Origin: Nocardioides cynanchi
Lineage (GTDB): Bacteria; Actinomycetota; Actinomycetes; Propionibacteriales; Nocardioidaceae
DNA: 64,000 bases
Assembly (NCBI RefSeq): GCF_008761635.1
Contig: NZ_CP044344.1
Span: forward strand, 3,906,001 to 3,970,000
Direction of reading: 5' to 3'
Notes under the pieces: generated by a model
Seen by the model: only the letters and a program-made list of their open reading frames with translations
The model's database searches: none
What the model was told of the DNA's origin: nothing
Translations under genes and position numbers: made by a program
Part shown: in pieces, positions 8,768 through 16,199 of the stretch
How positions within the stretch are numbered: position 1 is the first letter of the stretch
Layout of the letters: each line of letters starts with the position of its first letter

Positions 8768-8825
8768 ACCCGTGGGGGATTGGTCTCGTGCCAACTGGGT
8801 AAGTAAAGAGGTGGGGAGGGATGAC

Positions 8826-9038
8826 ATGACCAGGCACCAGGCCTTGGCGCTGTTGATCACGCGTCGCATTCCCGACGACGTCGCCGCCATCGAGGCCACC
8901 CTGCGCGCGATCGCCGCACGCGTCGACGCCGCGAGCGGGCCGGATGAGTACGCCACCGTCCACCACCGGCTCGACGAGCTGCTCACCGCCCGTGAGCTGG
9001 CCAACGCCGGGGCGCGCCGCCGGGGCGTCCTCGTCTGA
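8826..9038 (+). CDS. Small hypothetical protein
   Basis: 70 residues from ATG 8826, chosen because GGAGGG lies seven bases upstream; an upstream GTG at 8772 has no such site. The predicted product is soluble and helical: an N-terminal TRHQALALLITRRIPDD, a middle helix AAIEATLRAIAARVDAA, then a helix ending in ELANAGARRRGVLV. No family is recognised. Codon use is strongly G/C in third positions, as in real genes here. It lies between DUF389 and chrA on the same strand. Confidence 0.6.
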   Translation: MTRHQALALLITRRIPDDVAAIEATLRAIAARVDAASGPDEYATVHHRLDELLTARELANAGARRRGVLV

Positions 9039-9117
9039 CGGCACCGGCCGCGCGCACCGTCGTAACTCACCCACGCCGGCGCTTGCACTCCCGTCACGGG
9101 TGTGGAAGGAAGTGCCC

Positions 9118-10524
9118 GTGACCAGCCCCCCGGAGCAGACCGACCACCCGAGCGGCGGTGGCTCACCGAGGACCGGGGTGGTCCCGCTCGGTGAGGCGAC
9201 CCGAGCGTGGTTCGCGATCTCCTTGCAGACCTTCGGCGGCCCGGCCGGGCAGATCGCGGTCATGCAGCGCGCGCTCGTGGACGAGAAGCGGTGGATCGGC
9301 CAGAAGCGGTTCCTCCACGCGCTGTCCTTCTGCACGCTGCTGCCCGGGCCGGAGGCCCAGCAGCTCGCGATCTACGTCGGCTGGCTGCTCAACGGGGTGG
9401 CCGGTGGCCTGATCGCCGGAGTGCTGTTCGTGCTCCCGGGCGTGGTGGCGCTGCTCGGGCTGTCTGCGCTGTACGTGAGCGCGGGGGACACCACCATCGT
9501 CACCGCCGTGCTCGCCGCGATCGCGCCGGCCGTGCTGCTGATCGTCGCCCAGGCCGTCGTCCGCGTGGGTGGTCGAGCCCTGGGGCATCCCGCCCTCGTC
9601 GCGCTCGCCGTGGCCGCGTTCGTCGCCCTGGCGGCCTTCGCGACGCCGTTCCCGGTGGTCGTCGGCACGGCCGCCGTCGTCGGCTGGGCTCTGGGTCGTT
9701 GGGCACCCGCAACCATGCACCGGGAGGCGCCCGAAGCTGCCGCGCCCGACGGCTCGGCGCCGTTGATCCCGGACGACGCGCTGCACACCGAGCGTCCCAG
9801 CCGGGCCCACGCGCTCACGGTGGTCGGTGTAGGCCTCATCGCCTGGGCCGTCCCGGTGGGAGTCGTGGTCGCGGTGACAGGGCGCCACAGCATCTTCGCC
9901 GACCAGGCGCTCTTCTTCACCGGGGCCGCGCTGGTCACCTTCGGGGGCGCCTACGCGGTCCTGGCGTACGTCGCGCAGCAGGCCGTGCAGGTCTACGGCT
10001 GGCTCGCCCCCGGCCAGATGATCACCGGACTGGCCCTGGCCGAGACGACCCCGGGGCCGCTGATCATGGTCGTCCAGTTCGTGGCGTTCGTCGGCGCCTA
10101 CCAGCACCCCGGGAGCCTCGACCCGTGGGTGGCTGCCGTCCTCGCGGCCCTGCTCACGACGTGGGTCACCTTCGTGCCCTGCTTCGTGTTCGTCTTCGTC
10201 GGCGCCCCCTACGTCGAGCGCCTCCGCGGCAACCGGGCGCTGTCGGCCGCGCTGACCGGCATCATGGCCGCCGTCGTGGGCGTGATCGCCAACCTGGCGA
10301 TCTACTTCGCTGTGCACACGCTGTTCCGCGAGGTCAGCACCGTGTCCTGGGGGCCGGTCAGCCTCCAGGTGCCCAGCGTGGGCACGCTCAAGCCGCTCGC
10401 CGTCGCCGTCGCGGCGCTGGCCGCGGTGCTGCTCTTCCGAGCCAGGTGGTCGGTGCTGCGCACCCTCGGGGCGTGCGCCCTGCTCGGCCTCGTGGCCGGG
10501 CTCGTCGAGCTGGTCACGAGCTGA
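9118..10524 (+). CDS. chrA: Chromate transporter, ChrA family
   Basis: 468 residues from GTG 9118, with GAAGGAAG immediately upstream; the open frame runs further 5' but without a ribosome-binding site. Two homologous CHR domains are visible: the first begins with LQTFGGPAGQIAVMQRALV near residue 35, the second with VTFGGAYAVLAYVAQQAV near residue 280. Each is followed by about five membrane helices, and a short charged linker joins them. This is the long bidomain form, which exports chromate from the cytosol in characterised members. FLHALSFCTLLPGPEAQQ and GLALAETTPGPLIM are the characteristic loops. Its physiological substrate here is unproven. Confidence 0.9.
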   Translation: MTSPPEQTDHPSGGGSPRTGVVPLGEATRAWFAISLQTFGGPAGQIAVMQRALVDEKRWIGQKRFLHALSFCTLLPGPEAQQLAIYVGWLLNGVAGGLIAGVLFVLPGVVALLGLSALYVSAGDTTIVTAVLAAIAPAVLLIVAQAVVRVGGRALGHPALVALAVAAFVALAAFATPFPVVVGTAAVVGWALGRWAPATMHREAPEAAAPDGSAPLIPDDALHTERPSRAHALTVVGVGLIAWAVPVGVVVAVTGRHSIFADQALFFTGAALVTFGGAYAVLAYVAQQAVQVYGWLAPGQMITGLALAETTPGPLIMVVQFVAFVGAYQHPGSLDPWVAAVLAALLTTWVTFVPCFVFVFVGAPYVERLRGNRALSAALTGIMAAVVGVIANLAIYFAVHTLFREVSTVSWGPVSLQVPSVGTLKPLAVAVAALAAVLLFRARWSVLRTLGACALLGLVAGLVELVTS

Positions 10525-10570
10525 CCGCCGGAGCGTCTCGACCAGCGGGGGCTCGTCTCCCGACGGTCAG
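10521..10570. terminator. Possible hairpin between convergent chrA and GNAT genes
   Basis: CTGACCG (10521-10527) can pair with CGGTCAG (10564-10570). The arms overlap the stop codons of both converging genes. The loop is long (36 bases) and there is no U-run, so this is only a weak candidate for a shared terminator. Confidence 0.25.
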
Positions 10571-11475
10571 GGCGCCAGGTAGCGACAGGTGTGGTGCACG
10601 CGGAACCCCAGGCCGCCGTACAGCGCCAGCGCTGCCTGGTTGTCGGTCTCGACGTGCAGCCAGACCGTGGTGGCGCCCCGCTCGGCGCCCCACTCGAGCA
10701 GCTCGGCGACCAGGGCACCGGCATGGCCCTGGCGCCGGTGCCCGGGCTCGACGACCAGGCTGTACAGGCCGAGCCAGTCCCCGTCCAGCGCGGCCCGGCC
10801 CGACCCGACCTCGACGCCCGCCACGCGTCGTACGACGTGAGCTCGTGGGCCGTCCTCGACCAGCTCGACGTCTCCGTCCCCCCGGGCGGACCGGATCGCC
10901 ATCGCCAGCGACGAGACCAGGAAGTGCGCATCGCCCCCGGGCACCGGCCGCCACCCGAGGTCCGCCAGATCGTGCTCGGTCGGGGAGCCCAGCTCGACCT
11001 GCACCAGGGAGTCGCGGCCGCGAGCGGTGTAGAAGGCACGCACCTGCTCGGCGGCCTCGGCGAGCGGCAACCCCGGCTCCCCGATCGCCAGGCAGGAGTT
11101 GGCCCGCTTGAGCAGCCGTCCCACCGGAGCCGGGTCGGAACGCAGCTCCCACTCGCCCAGGGCCGACCGCTCGACGTGGGGCCACATCGGGAGCGAGTGA
11201 CCCTCGGCGTCACGGGCCGGAACTCGTTGCCGCACCGACGCGCGAGGCGGCACCGGCTTGCCGCTGACGATGTCGGCCCAGGCAATCGTGACCTCCGGGC
11301 CGCTCTCGGGCCGCACCACGCAGGAGCCGTCCGCCCACGCCGTGCACAGGCCCAGGACGTCGGTCATCGCCGGGCCACCCGAGGGACCGGTCTGTCCGGG
11401 CAGCCGCCGGCGTACGACGACCCGCTGGCCCACGACATGGGGGCCCAGGCCGTGGGCGGTTCCGGGCGCTGGCAC
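10567..11475 (-). CDS. GNAT-family N-acetyltransferase
   Basis: A 302-residue cytosolic protein. The C-terminal third is a GNAT domain: LGLYSLVVEPGHRRQGHAGALV (acetyl-CoA binding motif A with the Q-x-x-G-x-A loop), then HVETDNQAALALYGGLGF (motif B). The N-terminal 150 residues (SGKPVPPRASVRQRV and following) are of a kind found in actinobacterial two-part GNAT proteins. The acceptor substrate is unknown. The GTG start is preceded by TAGTAT-N6, so the mRNA is probably leaderless. The gene diverges from fdxA. Confidence 0.8.
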   Translation of the reverse strand: MPAPGTAHGLGPHVVGQRVVVRRRLPGQTGPSGGPAMTDVLGLCTAWADGSCVVRPESGPEVTIAWADIVSGKPVPPRASVRQRVPARDAEGHSLPMWPHVERSALGEWELRSDPAPVGRLLKRANSCLAIGEPGLPLAEAAEQVRAFYTARGRDSLVQVELGSPTEHDLADLGWRPVPGGDAHFLVSSLAMAIRSARGDGDVELVEDGPRAHVVRRVAGVEVGSGRAALDGDWLGLYSLVVEPGHRRQGHAGALVAELLEWGAERGATTVWLHVETDNQAALALYGGLGFRVHHTCRYLAP

Positions 11476-11481
11476 GAGGGG

Positions 11482-11491
11482 ATACTAGGCT
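11482..11491. promoter_or_regulatory. Overlapping divergent -10 boxes for GNAT gene and fdxA
   Basis: ATACTA (11482-11487, read as TAGTAT on the minus strand) sits six bases before the GNAT GTG. TAGGCT (11486-11491) reads towards fdxA. The two share two bases, so polymerase binding in one direction should exclude the other. Confidence 0.4.
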
Positions 11492-11530
11492 GGCGCAGCA
11501 ACCGACCGCTCGTCTCGTCAGGAGGACCAG

Positions 11531-11857
11531 GTGACCTACGTCATCGCCCAGCCGTGTGTCGATCTGAAGGACCGCGCCTGTGTCGACGAGTGTCCCGTCG
11601 ACTGCATCTACGAGGGCAAGCGGATGCTCTACATCCACCCCGACGAGTGCGTCGACTGCGGTGCCTGTGAGCCCGTGTGCCCGGTCGAGGCCATCTTCTA
11701 CGAGGACGACACCCCGGAGGAGTGGAAGGGCTACTACGACGCCAACGTCCACTTCTTCGACGACCTCGGCTCGCCCGGCGGCGCCGCCAAGCTCGGCGAG
11801 ATCGACCACGACCACGCCCTGGTCGCGGCGCTCCCGCCGCAAGAGCACGACGAGTGA
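11531..11857 (+). CDS. fdxA: 7Fe ferredoxin FdxA
   Basis: A 108-residue small electron carrier. The N-terminal cluster-binding pattern C-VDLKDRA-C-VDE-CP holds Cys for the [3Fe-4S] cluster, and CVDCGACEPVCP near residues 39-50 holds the [4Fe-4S] ligands. The acidic C-terminal extension (EEWKGYYDANVHFFDDLGSPGGA) is normal for actinobacterial FdxA. The GTG start has an ideal GGAGG ten bases upstream, so this gene has a leader of about 30 bases, unlike its divergent neighbour. The dapC frame opens at its stop codon. Confidence 0.93.
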   Translation: MTYVIAQPCVDLKDRACVDECPVDCIYEGKRMLYIHPDECVDCGACEPVCPVEAIFYEDDTPEEWKGYYDANVHFFDDLGSPGGAAKLGEIDHDHALVAALPPQEHDE

Positions 11858-11907
11858 CCGACGCTCCGTCGATGGTCGCGCGGAGTCGAGACCATTCCCG
11901 GAGACCC

Positions 11908-13002
11908 GTGTCGCAGCGCCTGCCCGACTTCCCCTGGGACCAGCTGACGTCGTCCGCCGCGCGGGCGCGCGCACACCCTGACGGCATCGTCGACCTGTCG
12001 GTCGGCACCCCGGTCGACCCCACGCCCGACGTCGTACGACGTGCCCTGGAGGGTGCCTCCGACTCCCCGGGCTACCCGCAGACGATCGGTCTGACCGCGA
12101 CCCGGCAGGCGGCCGTCGACTGGCTCGGCCGCCGCCACGGCGTCACCGGGCTCGACGTCGACGGCGTGCTCCCGGTGATCGGCACCAAGGAGCTGATCGC
12201 CACCCTGCCGACCCACCTCGGACTGGGTGAGGGCGACCTCGTCGTGTTCCCCGAGCTGGCCTACCCGACCTACGCCGTCGGCGCCGCCCTGGCCGGCGCC
12301 CGGGCCCTGGCCACCGACGCACTGACCACCCTCGGACCCGAGCGCGTCTCCCTGCTCTGGCTGAACTCGCCGTCCAACCCGACCGGCCGGGTGCTACCGG
12401 TGGCCCACCTGCGGAAGGTCGTGGACTGGTGCCGCGAGCGCGGCACGCTGCTGGTCAGCGACGAGTGCTACCTCGAGTGCGCGTGGGAGGCCGCGCCGGT
12501 CTCGGTGCTGCACCCCGACGTGTGCGGCGGGTCCCACGAGGGGATCCTGGCCGTCCACTCGCTCTCCAAGCGATCCAACCTGGCCGGCTACCGCTGCGGC
12601 TTCGTGGCCGGAGACCCGACGGTCGTCGCCGAGCTGCTCGCCGTGCGCAAGAACCTCGGGCTGATGCAGCCCGGTCCGCAGCAGGTGGCGATGGCCGCTG
12701 CGCTCTCCGACGACGACCACGCCGTCGAGCAGCACGCCCGCTACGCGTCACGTCGTACGACGTTGCGCAGCGCGCTGGAGGGCTCAGGCTTCCGGATCGA
12801 CCACTCCGAGGCCTCGCTGTACCTCTGGGCGACCCGTGACCAGGACTGCTGGGAGACCGTCGCCGACCTGGCCGAGCTCGGCATCCTCGTCGCCCCGGGT
12901 TCGTTCTACGGCCCGGCCGGCGGCCGTCACGTCCGGGTCGCCCTCACCGCCACCGACGAGCGGGTCGCTGCCGCTGCCGCCCGGCTGACGGCGGATGCCT
13001 GA
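11908..13002 (+). CDS. dapC: Succinyldiaminopimelate transaminase DapC
   Basis: A class I/II PLP aminotransferase of about 364 residues, converting N-succinyl-2-amino-6-ketopimelate to N-succinyl-LL-DAP in lysine and peptidoglycan synthesis. Motifs: the RLPDFPWDQL N-terminus typical of actinobacterial DapC, NSPSNPTGRVLP, DECYLE, and the PLP lysine in HSLSKRSNLAGYR. GTG 11908 is chosen for its CGGAG five bases upstream and the family-typical start; an in-frame GTG at 11854 overlapping the fdxA stop (GTGA) is the alternative. The fdxA-dapC order is common in actinobacteria. The 3' end overlaps an antisense reading frame. Confidence 0.9.
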   Translation: MSQRLPDFPWDQLTSSAARARAHPDGIVDLSVGTPVDPTPDVVRRALEGASDSPGYPQTIGLTATRQAAVDWLGRRHGVTGLDVDGVLPVIGTKELIATLPTHLGLGEGDLVVFPELAYPTYAVGAALAGARALATDALTTLGPERVSLLWLNSPSNPTGRVLPVAHLRKVVDWCRERGTLLVSDECYLECAWEAAPVSVLHPDVCGGSHEGILAVHSLSKRSNLAGYRCGFVAGDPTVVAELLAVRKNLGLMQPGPQQVAMAAALSDDDHAVEQHARYASRRTTLRSALEGSGFRIDHSEASLYLWATRDQDCWETVADLAELGILVAPGSFYGPAGGRHVRVALTATDERVAAAAARLTADA

Positions 13003-13269
13003 GACCGGAGTCGCGTGCGGGTGGCCCGCGGCCTCGTCGCAGGCGCGGCAGCGCAGGTGGTGGCCGAGATGCTCGAAGAGCAGGGCGTCGAAGCGGAACA
13101 GCCCACGCACCGGCTTGCCGCACAGGGTGCGCTCCGTGCCGCTCTCGACGGCGTGGCCCCACTTCTCCGGCACCCGCTGGGCGCCCCGCGAGATGTGGCT
13201 GCCGGCGCGGTAGGCAGCGGGCAGGACCAGTCGTGAGATGCGGTCGGACGCGACCATCCAGTCACCCAC
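12784..13269 (-). CDS. Hypothetical protein with Cys-x2-Cys motif, overlapping dapC antisense
   Basis: The frame runs 161 residues. The first 90 or so look coding: GC-rich third positions and a protein-like sequence with WGHAVESGTERTLCGKPVRG, LFRFDALLFEHLGHHL and RCRACDEAAG. The C-x(28-34)-C-x2-C arrangement suggests a small zinc-binding fold. Downstream of about 13000 the frame is the antisense shadow of dapC and reads as low-quality Gly/Asp-rich sequence until a stop at 12784. Either the real protein carries this tail or the true stop was lost. The GTG start has only weak upstream purines. Function unknown. Confidence 0.45.
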   Translation of the reverse strand: MGDWMVASDRISRLVLPAAYRAGSHISRGAQRVPEKWGHAVESGTERTLCGKPVRGLFRFDALLFEHLGHHLRCRACDEAAGHPHATPVSGIRRQPGGSGSDPLVGGGEGDPDVTAAGRAVERTRGDEDAELGQVGDGLPAVLVTGRPEVQRGLGVVDPEA

Positions 13270-13806
13270 GGACGGTCACCACCCCTGCCAACCACGACCG
13301 CCGGACATGCGGGTGAGCGTGGCAGCCGGACATGAACATCAGGCGTACTCACGGTGGAGAACAGACGTGATCTGCCGGCCCTCCCGTGGCCCTGCATGAC
13401 TAGGAACCCCAGCAGGGCTTGGGGATTCGCTCAACAACGTCGGGTTGTTCGCATCTCGTTCATCTGAGTCGACCATCCCGTTGGGGTAGGCCTTCCACGC
13501 TCCTCTCGTGCGGCCCACGGTGGGGCCGGCCGGCAACGAGAGCCATGCCTTCGTGATCAGCACTCCTGCGCAGACCTCCTCGGACCGGAGACGACTGCCG
13601 CGACGGATCTCGTCCAGGACCGTGGTCGTCGGGACGTTGGTCACGCACCTGCTGCGCGTGATCGGACTCCTCCTCCTGGTGAGCCTCGTCCTCCTCCGCT
13701 TCAGCGCCGAGCTCCCCCGGGCCGGGCGCACGTCACTCCGGCTGGGCCCCGAGTCCACCGTCTCCGGGCCCAGCCGGTCCCTCCGCCGCCTCCGCGGGGT
13801 GCTCTC
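13270..13806. other. Intergenic region upstream of the pst operon
   Basis: 537 bases between the start of the minus-strand hypothetical gene and pstC. It contains a PHO-box-like direct repeat (13447-13468), a possible -10 (TAGGCC, 13487-13492), and then about 300 bases of transcribed leader with a possible small membrane ORF. A CCCCA/TGGGG hairpin is possible near 13408-13428. I see nothing else in it. Confidence 0.6.
13447..13468 (+). promoter_or_regulatory. Putative PHO box (PhoP-type operator) of the pst operon
   Basis: Two tandem 11-base units, GTTCGCATCTC and GTTCATCTGAG, resemble the GTTCACC-type direct repeats bound by actinobacterial PhoP. A possible -10 (TAGGCC) begins 18 bases after the second unit, consistent with PhoP activation in place of a -35 box. 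The assignment rests on the repeat and on the phosphate genes downstream. Confidence 0.55.
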
Positions 13807-13810
13807 ATGA
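13508..13810 (+). CDS. Possible small membrane protein ahead of pstC
   Basis: A frame of up to 100 residues whose TGA overlaps the pstC ATG (ATGA), which suggests coupling. One strong hydrophobic helix (LLRVIGLLLLVSLVLL) near residues 48-65 is followed by a basic tail. The N-terminal part reads less convincingly as protein, and a later start is possible. There is no recognised family. It could instead be an untranslated leader of the PHO-box transcript. Confidence 0.35.
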   Translation: MRPTVGPAGNESHAFVISTPAQTSSDRRRLPRRISSRTVVVGTLVTHLLRVIGLLLLVSLVLLRFSAELPRAGRTSLRLGPESTVSGPSRSLRRLRGVLS

Positions 13811-14979
13811 CGGTCCTCCCGGCACCGACCCGGCCGGCGGACGGTCCGACGACGCCGCGCAAGGTGTCCCGGAAGGCGACCGGCGGCGACGCGGTCTTCG
13901 TCGGTGGCTTCCGCGCGATCGGCACCTCCGTCCTCGTCATCACCGGAGGCATCGGCGTCTTCCTGGCGCTGCAGTCGGTGCCCACGCTGCGCCACTACGG
14001 GCTGGGCTTCTTCAGCGTCCACCAGGGCTGGAACTTCGACACCGACCAGGTCAGCGTCGCCTCCCTGCTGGTCGGCACCATCGAGGTCGCCCTGATCGCG
14101 ATCTCGATCGCCTTCCCGCTCGCGCTGGCGACCGCCCTGTACATCAGCGAGTACGCGCCGCCCCGGATCCAGGCGACGCTGGTCGCCGGCGTCGACCTCA
14201 TGGCCGCGGTCCCGTCGATCGTCTACGGGCTCTGGGGTCGCGACCTGATCCAGCCGCACGCCGGGACGGTGGCGATGTTCGTCGACCGCCACGTCGGGCC
14301 GTTGGCCGTGCACGGCGACGCGCTGACGGGGTTGCTGGTGCTGATGTCCACCAGTGCGGCGATCTGGCTCGTGCTGCGCTGGGCGGCCCAGGTCAAGGCC
14401 CGCTGGGCCCAGGTCCCGTTGTACGTCGCCCTGGCCGCCGCCGTGGCCCTGGTCCCGGTCTGCCTGACCGTGAACGCCGACCCGAACGCCGCGAACATCG
14501 CCGCGGAGCAGTCGTCGTTCCAGAAGAGCGCCTTCATCGCCGGCATCGCGGTGGCGATGATGGTGCTCCCGATGGCCTGCGCGATCATGCGCCAGGTCTT
14601 CAGCCAGACCCCTCCGGGCGAGAAGGAGGCCGCGCTGGCGCTCGGCTCCACCAAGTGGGGCATGATCCGCGCCGTCGTCCTGCCATTCGGCAAGGGCGGG
14701 ATCATCGGCGGCACCATGCTCGGCCTGGGCCGGGCGCTGGGCGAGACGATCGCGGTCCTGCTGATCATCAACCAGGTCTTCGAGATCAAGCCCAACGTCC
14801 TCGAGACCGGCACCGCGACGGTGTCCTCGACGATCGCGGCCCAGTTCGGTGAGGCCACCGGCATCCAGCTCAAGGCCCTGCTCACCGCGGGCTTCGTGCT
14901 GTTCATGATCACGCTGGTCGTCAACACGCTGGCCGCGATCGTGGTCAACCGCAGCCGCTCCGGGACCGAGACCTCATGA
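13807..14979 (+). CDS. pstC: Phosphate ABC transporter permease PstC
   Basis: 390 residues with about six membrane helices, in the cytoplasmic membrane. The binding-protein-dependent permease signature lies in the loop EKEAALALGSTKWGMIRAVVLP followed by GRALGETIAVLLI. An early VDLMAAVPSIVYGLWG helix is typical of PstC. The long loop with HAGTVAMFVDRHVG and the central pair of helices fit PstC rather than PstA. The ATG overlaps the stop of the possible small upstream ORF, and its own stop overlaps pstA (ATGA), so pstC and pstA are translationally coupled. Confidence 0.93.
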   Translation: MTVLPAPTRPADGPTTPRKVSRKATGGDAVFVGGFRAIGTSVLVITGGIGVFLALQSVPTLRHYGLGFFSVHQGWNFDTDQVSVASLLVGTIEVALIAISIAFPLALATALYISEYAPPRIQATLVAGVDLMAAVPSIVYGLWGRDLIQPHAGTVAMFVDRHVGPLAVHGDALTGLLVLMSTSAAIWLVLRWAAQVKARWAQVPLYVALAAAVALVPVCLTVNADPNAANIAAEQSSFQKSAFIAGIAVAMMVLPMACAIMRQVFSQTPPGEKEAALALGSTKWGMIRAVVLPFGKGGIIGGTMLGLGRALGETIAVLLIINQVFEIKPNVLETGTATVSSTIAAQFGEATGIQLKALLTAGFVLFMITLVVNTLAAIVVNRSRSGTETS

Positions 14980-16199
14980 CGGCGCTGCTCGAGGTGACCG
15001 AGACCCCCGCTCCGCCGCGGACCGTCCTGCCGGAACGTCCCCACGACGACGAGGCGGCGGTCCCGCGCACCTCGCTGGGCGCGCTGCCCCTGGAGAACCG
15101 GTTCCTGACGTGGGGCGCCCGCCTCGCCGCGCTCGGCCTGTCCTGGGTGATCGTGGAGCGGCTGCTCCCGGTCAGCGGCCTGGGCTGGTTCGTGGTCGTC
15201 GCCGCTCTGTGCAACGTGACCCTCCTCGCCGCCGGCACGTTCGTCTTCGACAACCCGGTCGCGGTCGCCGACCGGGTCGTGCAGTGGGTCGTCACCACCG
15301 GCGCCGTGATCGTCTTCGGCACTCTGGCGTCGGTCCTGGTCTTCGTCTTCAAGCGCGGCTGGCCGGCCCTGCACCACTGGAACTTCTTCACCCAGACCAT
15401 GCACACGACACTGCCGGACGCGCCGTACAACCAGGGCGGCGTGCTGCACTCCATCGTCGGGACGCTGATCGAGCTGGGCATCGCGATCGCGATCACCCTG
15501 CCGCTGGGGATCGGGACGGCGGTCTACGTGAACGAGGTGGGTGGCCGGCTGGCCCGGGTGATCCGCACCGTCGTCGAGGCGATGACCGCGCTGCCGTCTA
15601 TCGTGGCCGGCCTCTTCATCTACTCGCTGTGGATCATCATCCTGCACGAGCCGCGCTCGGGCTTCGCCGGAGCGCTCGCCATCGGCGTGATGATGCTGCC
15701 GATCATCGCCCGTGCCTCCGAGGTCGTGCTGCGCGTCGTGCCCGGCAGCCTGCGGGAGGCCTCGTTGGCGCTGGGCGCCAGCCGGTGGCGGACCACCTGG
15801 CACGTCGTCCTGCCGACCGCACGGCCCGGTCTCGCGACCGCGCTGATCCTGGCCGTGGCCCGGGGCATCGGCGAGACCTCGCCGGTGCTGATCGCCTCCG
15901 GCTACGCGACGTTCATGGTCACCCAGCCGCTGCACGGCGTGATGAGCTCCCTGCCGCTCTCGGTCTACAACAGCGTGATCGCGCCCGAGCCGCAGGCGGT
16001 GGTGCGCGGTTACGCCACTGCGGCGGTGCTGCTGATGCTGGTCCTGATCCTCTTCGTGATCGCCCGGCTCCTGGCCCGCCCGCCCTCCACCAAGCCGTCC
16101 GTGTGGCGGCGCCTCCGTGCGTCGTTCGACGGCGTGCCACGTCGCGCCCGGTCGGCGACCTCGACCGCCCCCCTCACCGAGACCGAGGTATCCCCGTGA
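14976..16199 (+). CDS. pstA: Phosphate ABC transporter permease PstA
   Basis: 407 residues, the second permease subunit. After an extended cytosolic N-terminus (about 45 residues) come two helices near residues 45-80, then the core. The permease loop EASLALGASRWRTTWHVVLPTARPGL and ARGIGETSPVLIA are diagnostic of PstA, as is IVEAMTALPSIVAGLFIY-like sequence before it. The start overlaps pstC by four bases and the stop overlaps the GTG of the next gene, so the block is one coupled operon. It should pair with PstC and with the PstB ATPase encoded seven genes into the operon. Confidence 0.93.
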   Translation: MTALLEVTETPAPPRTVLPERPHDDEAAVPRTSLGALPLENRFLTWGARLAALGLSWVIVERLLPVSGLGWFVVVAALCNVTLLAAGTFVFDNPVAVADRVVQWVVTTGAVIVFGTLASVLVFVFKRGWPALHHWNFFTQTMHTTLPDAPYNQGGVLHSIVGTLIELGIAIAITLPLGIGTAVYVNEVGGRLARVIRTVVEAMTALPSIVAGLFIYSLWIIILHEPRSGFAGALAIGVMMLPIIARASEVVLRVVPGSLREASLALGASRWRTTWHVVLPTARPGLATALILAVARGIGETSPVLIASGYATFMVTQPLHGVMSSLPLSVYNSVIAPEPQAVVRGYATAAVLLMLVLILFVIARLLARPPSTKPSVWRRLRASFDGVPRRARSATSTAPLTETEVSP

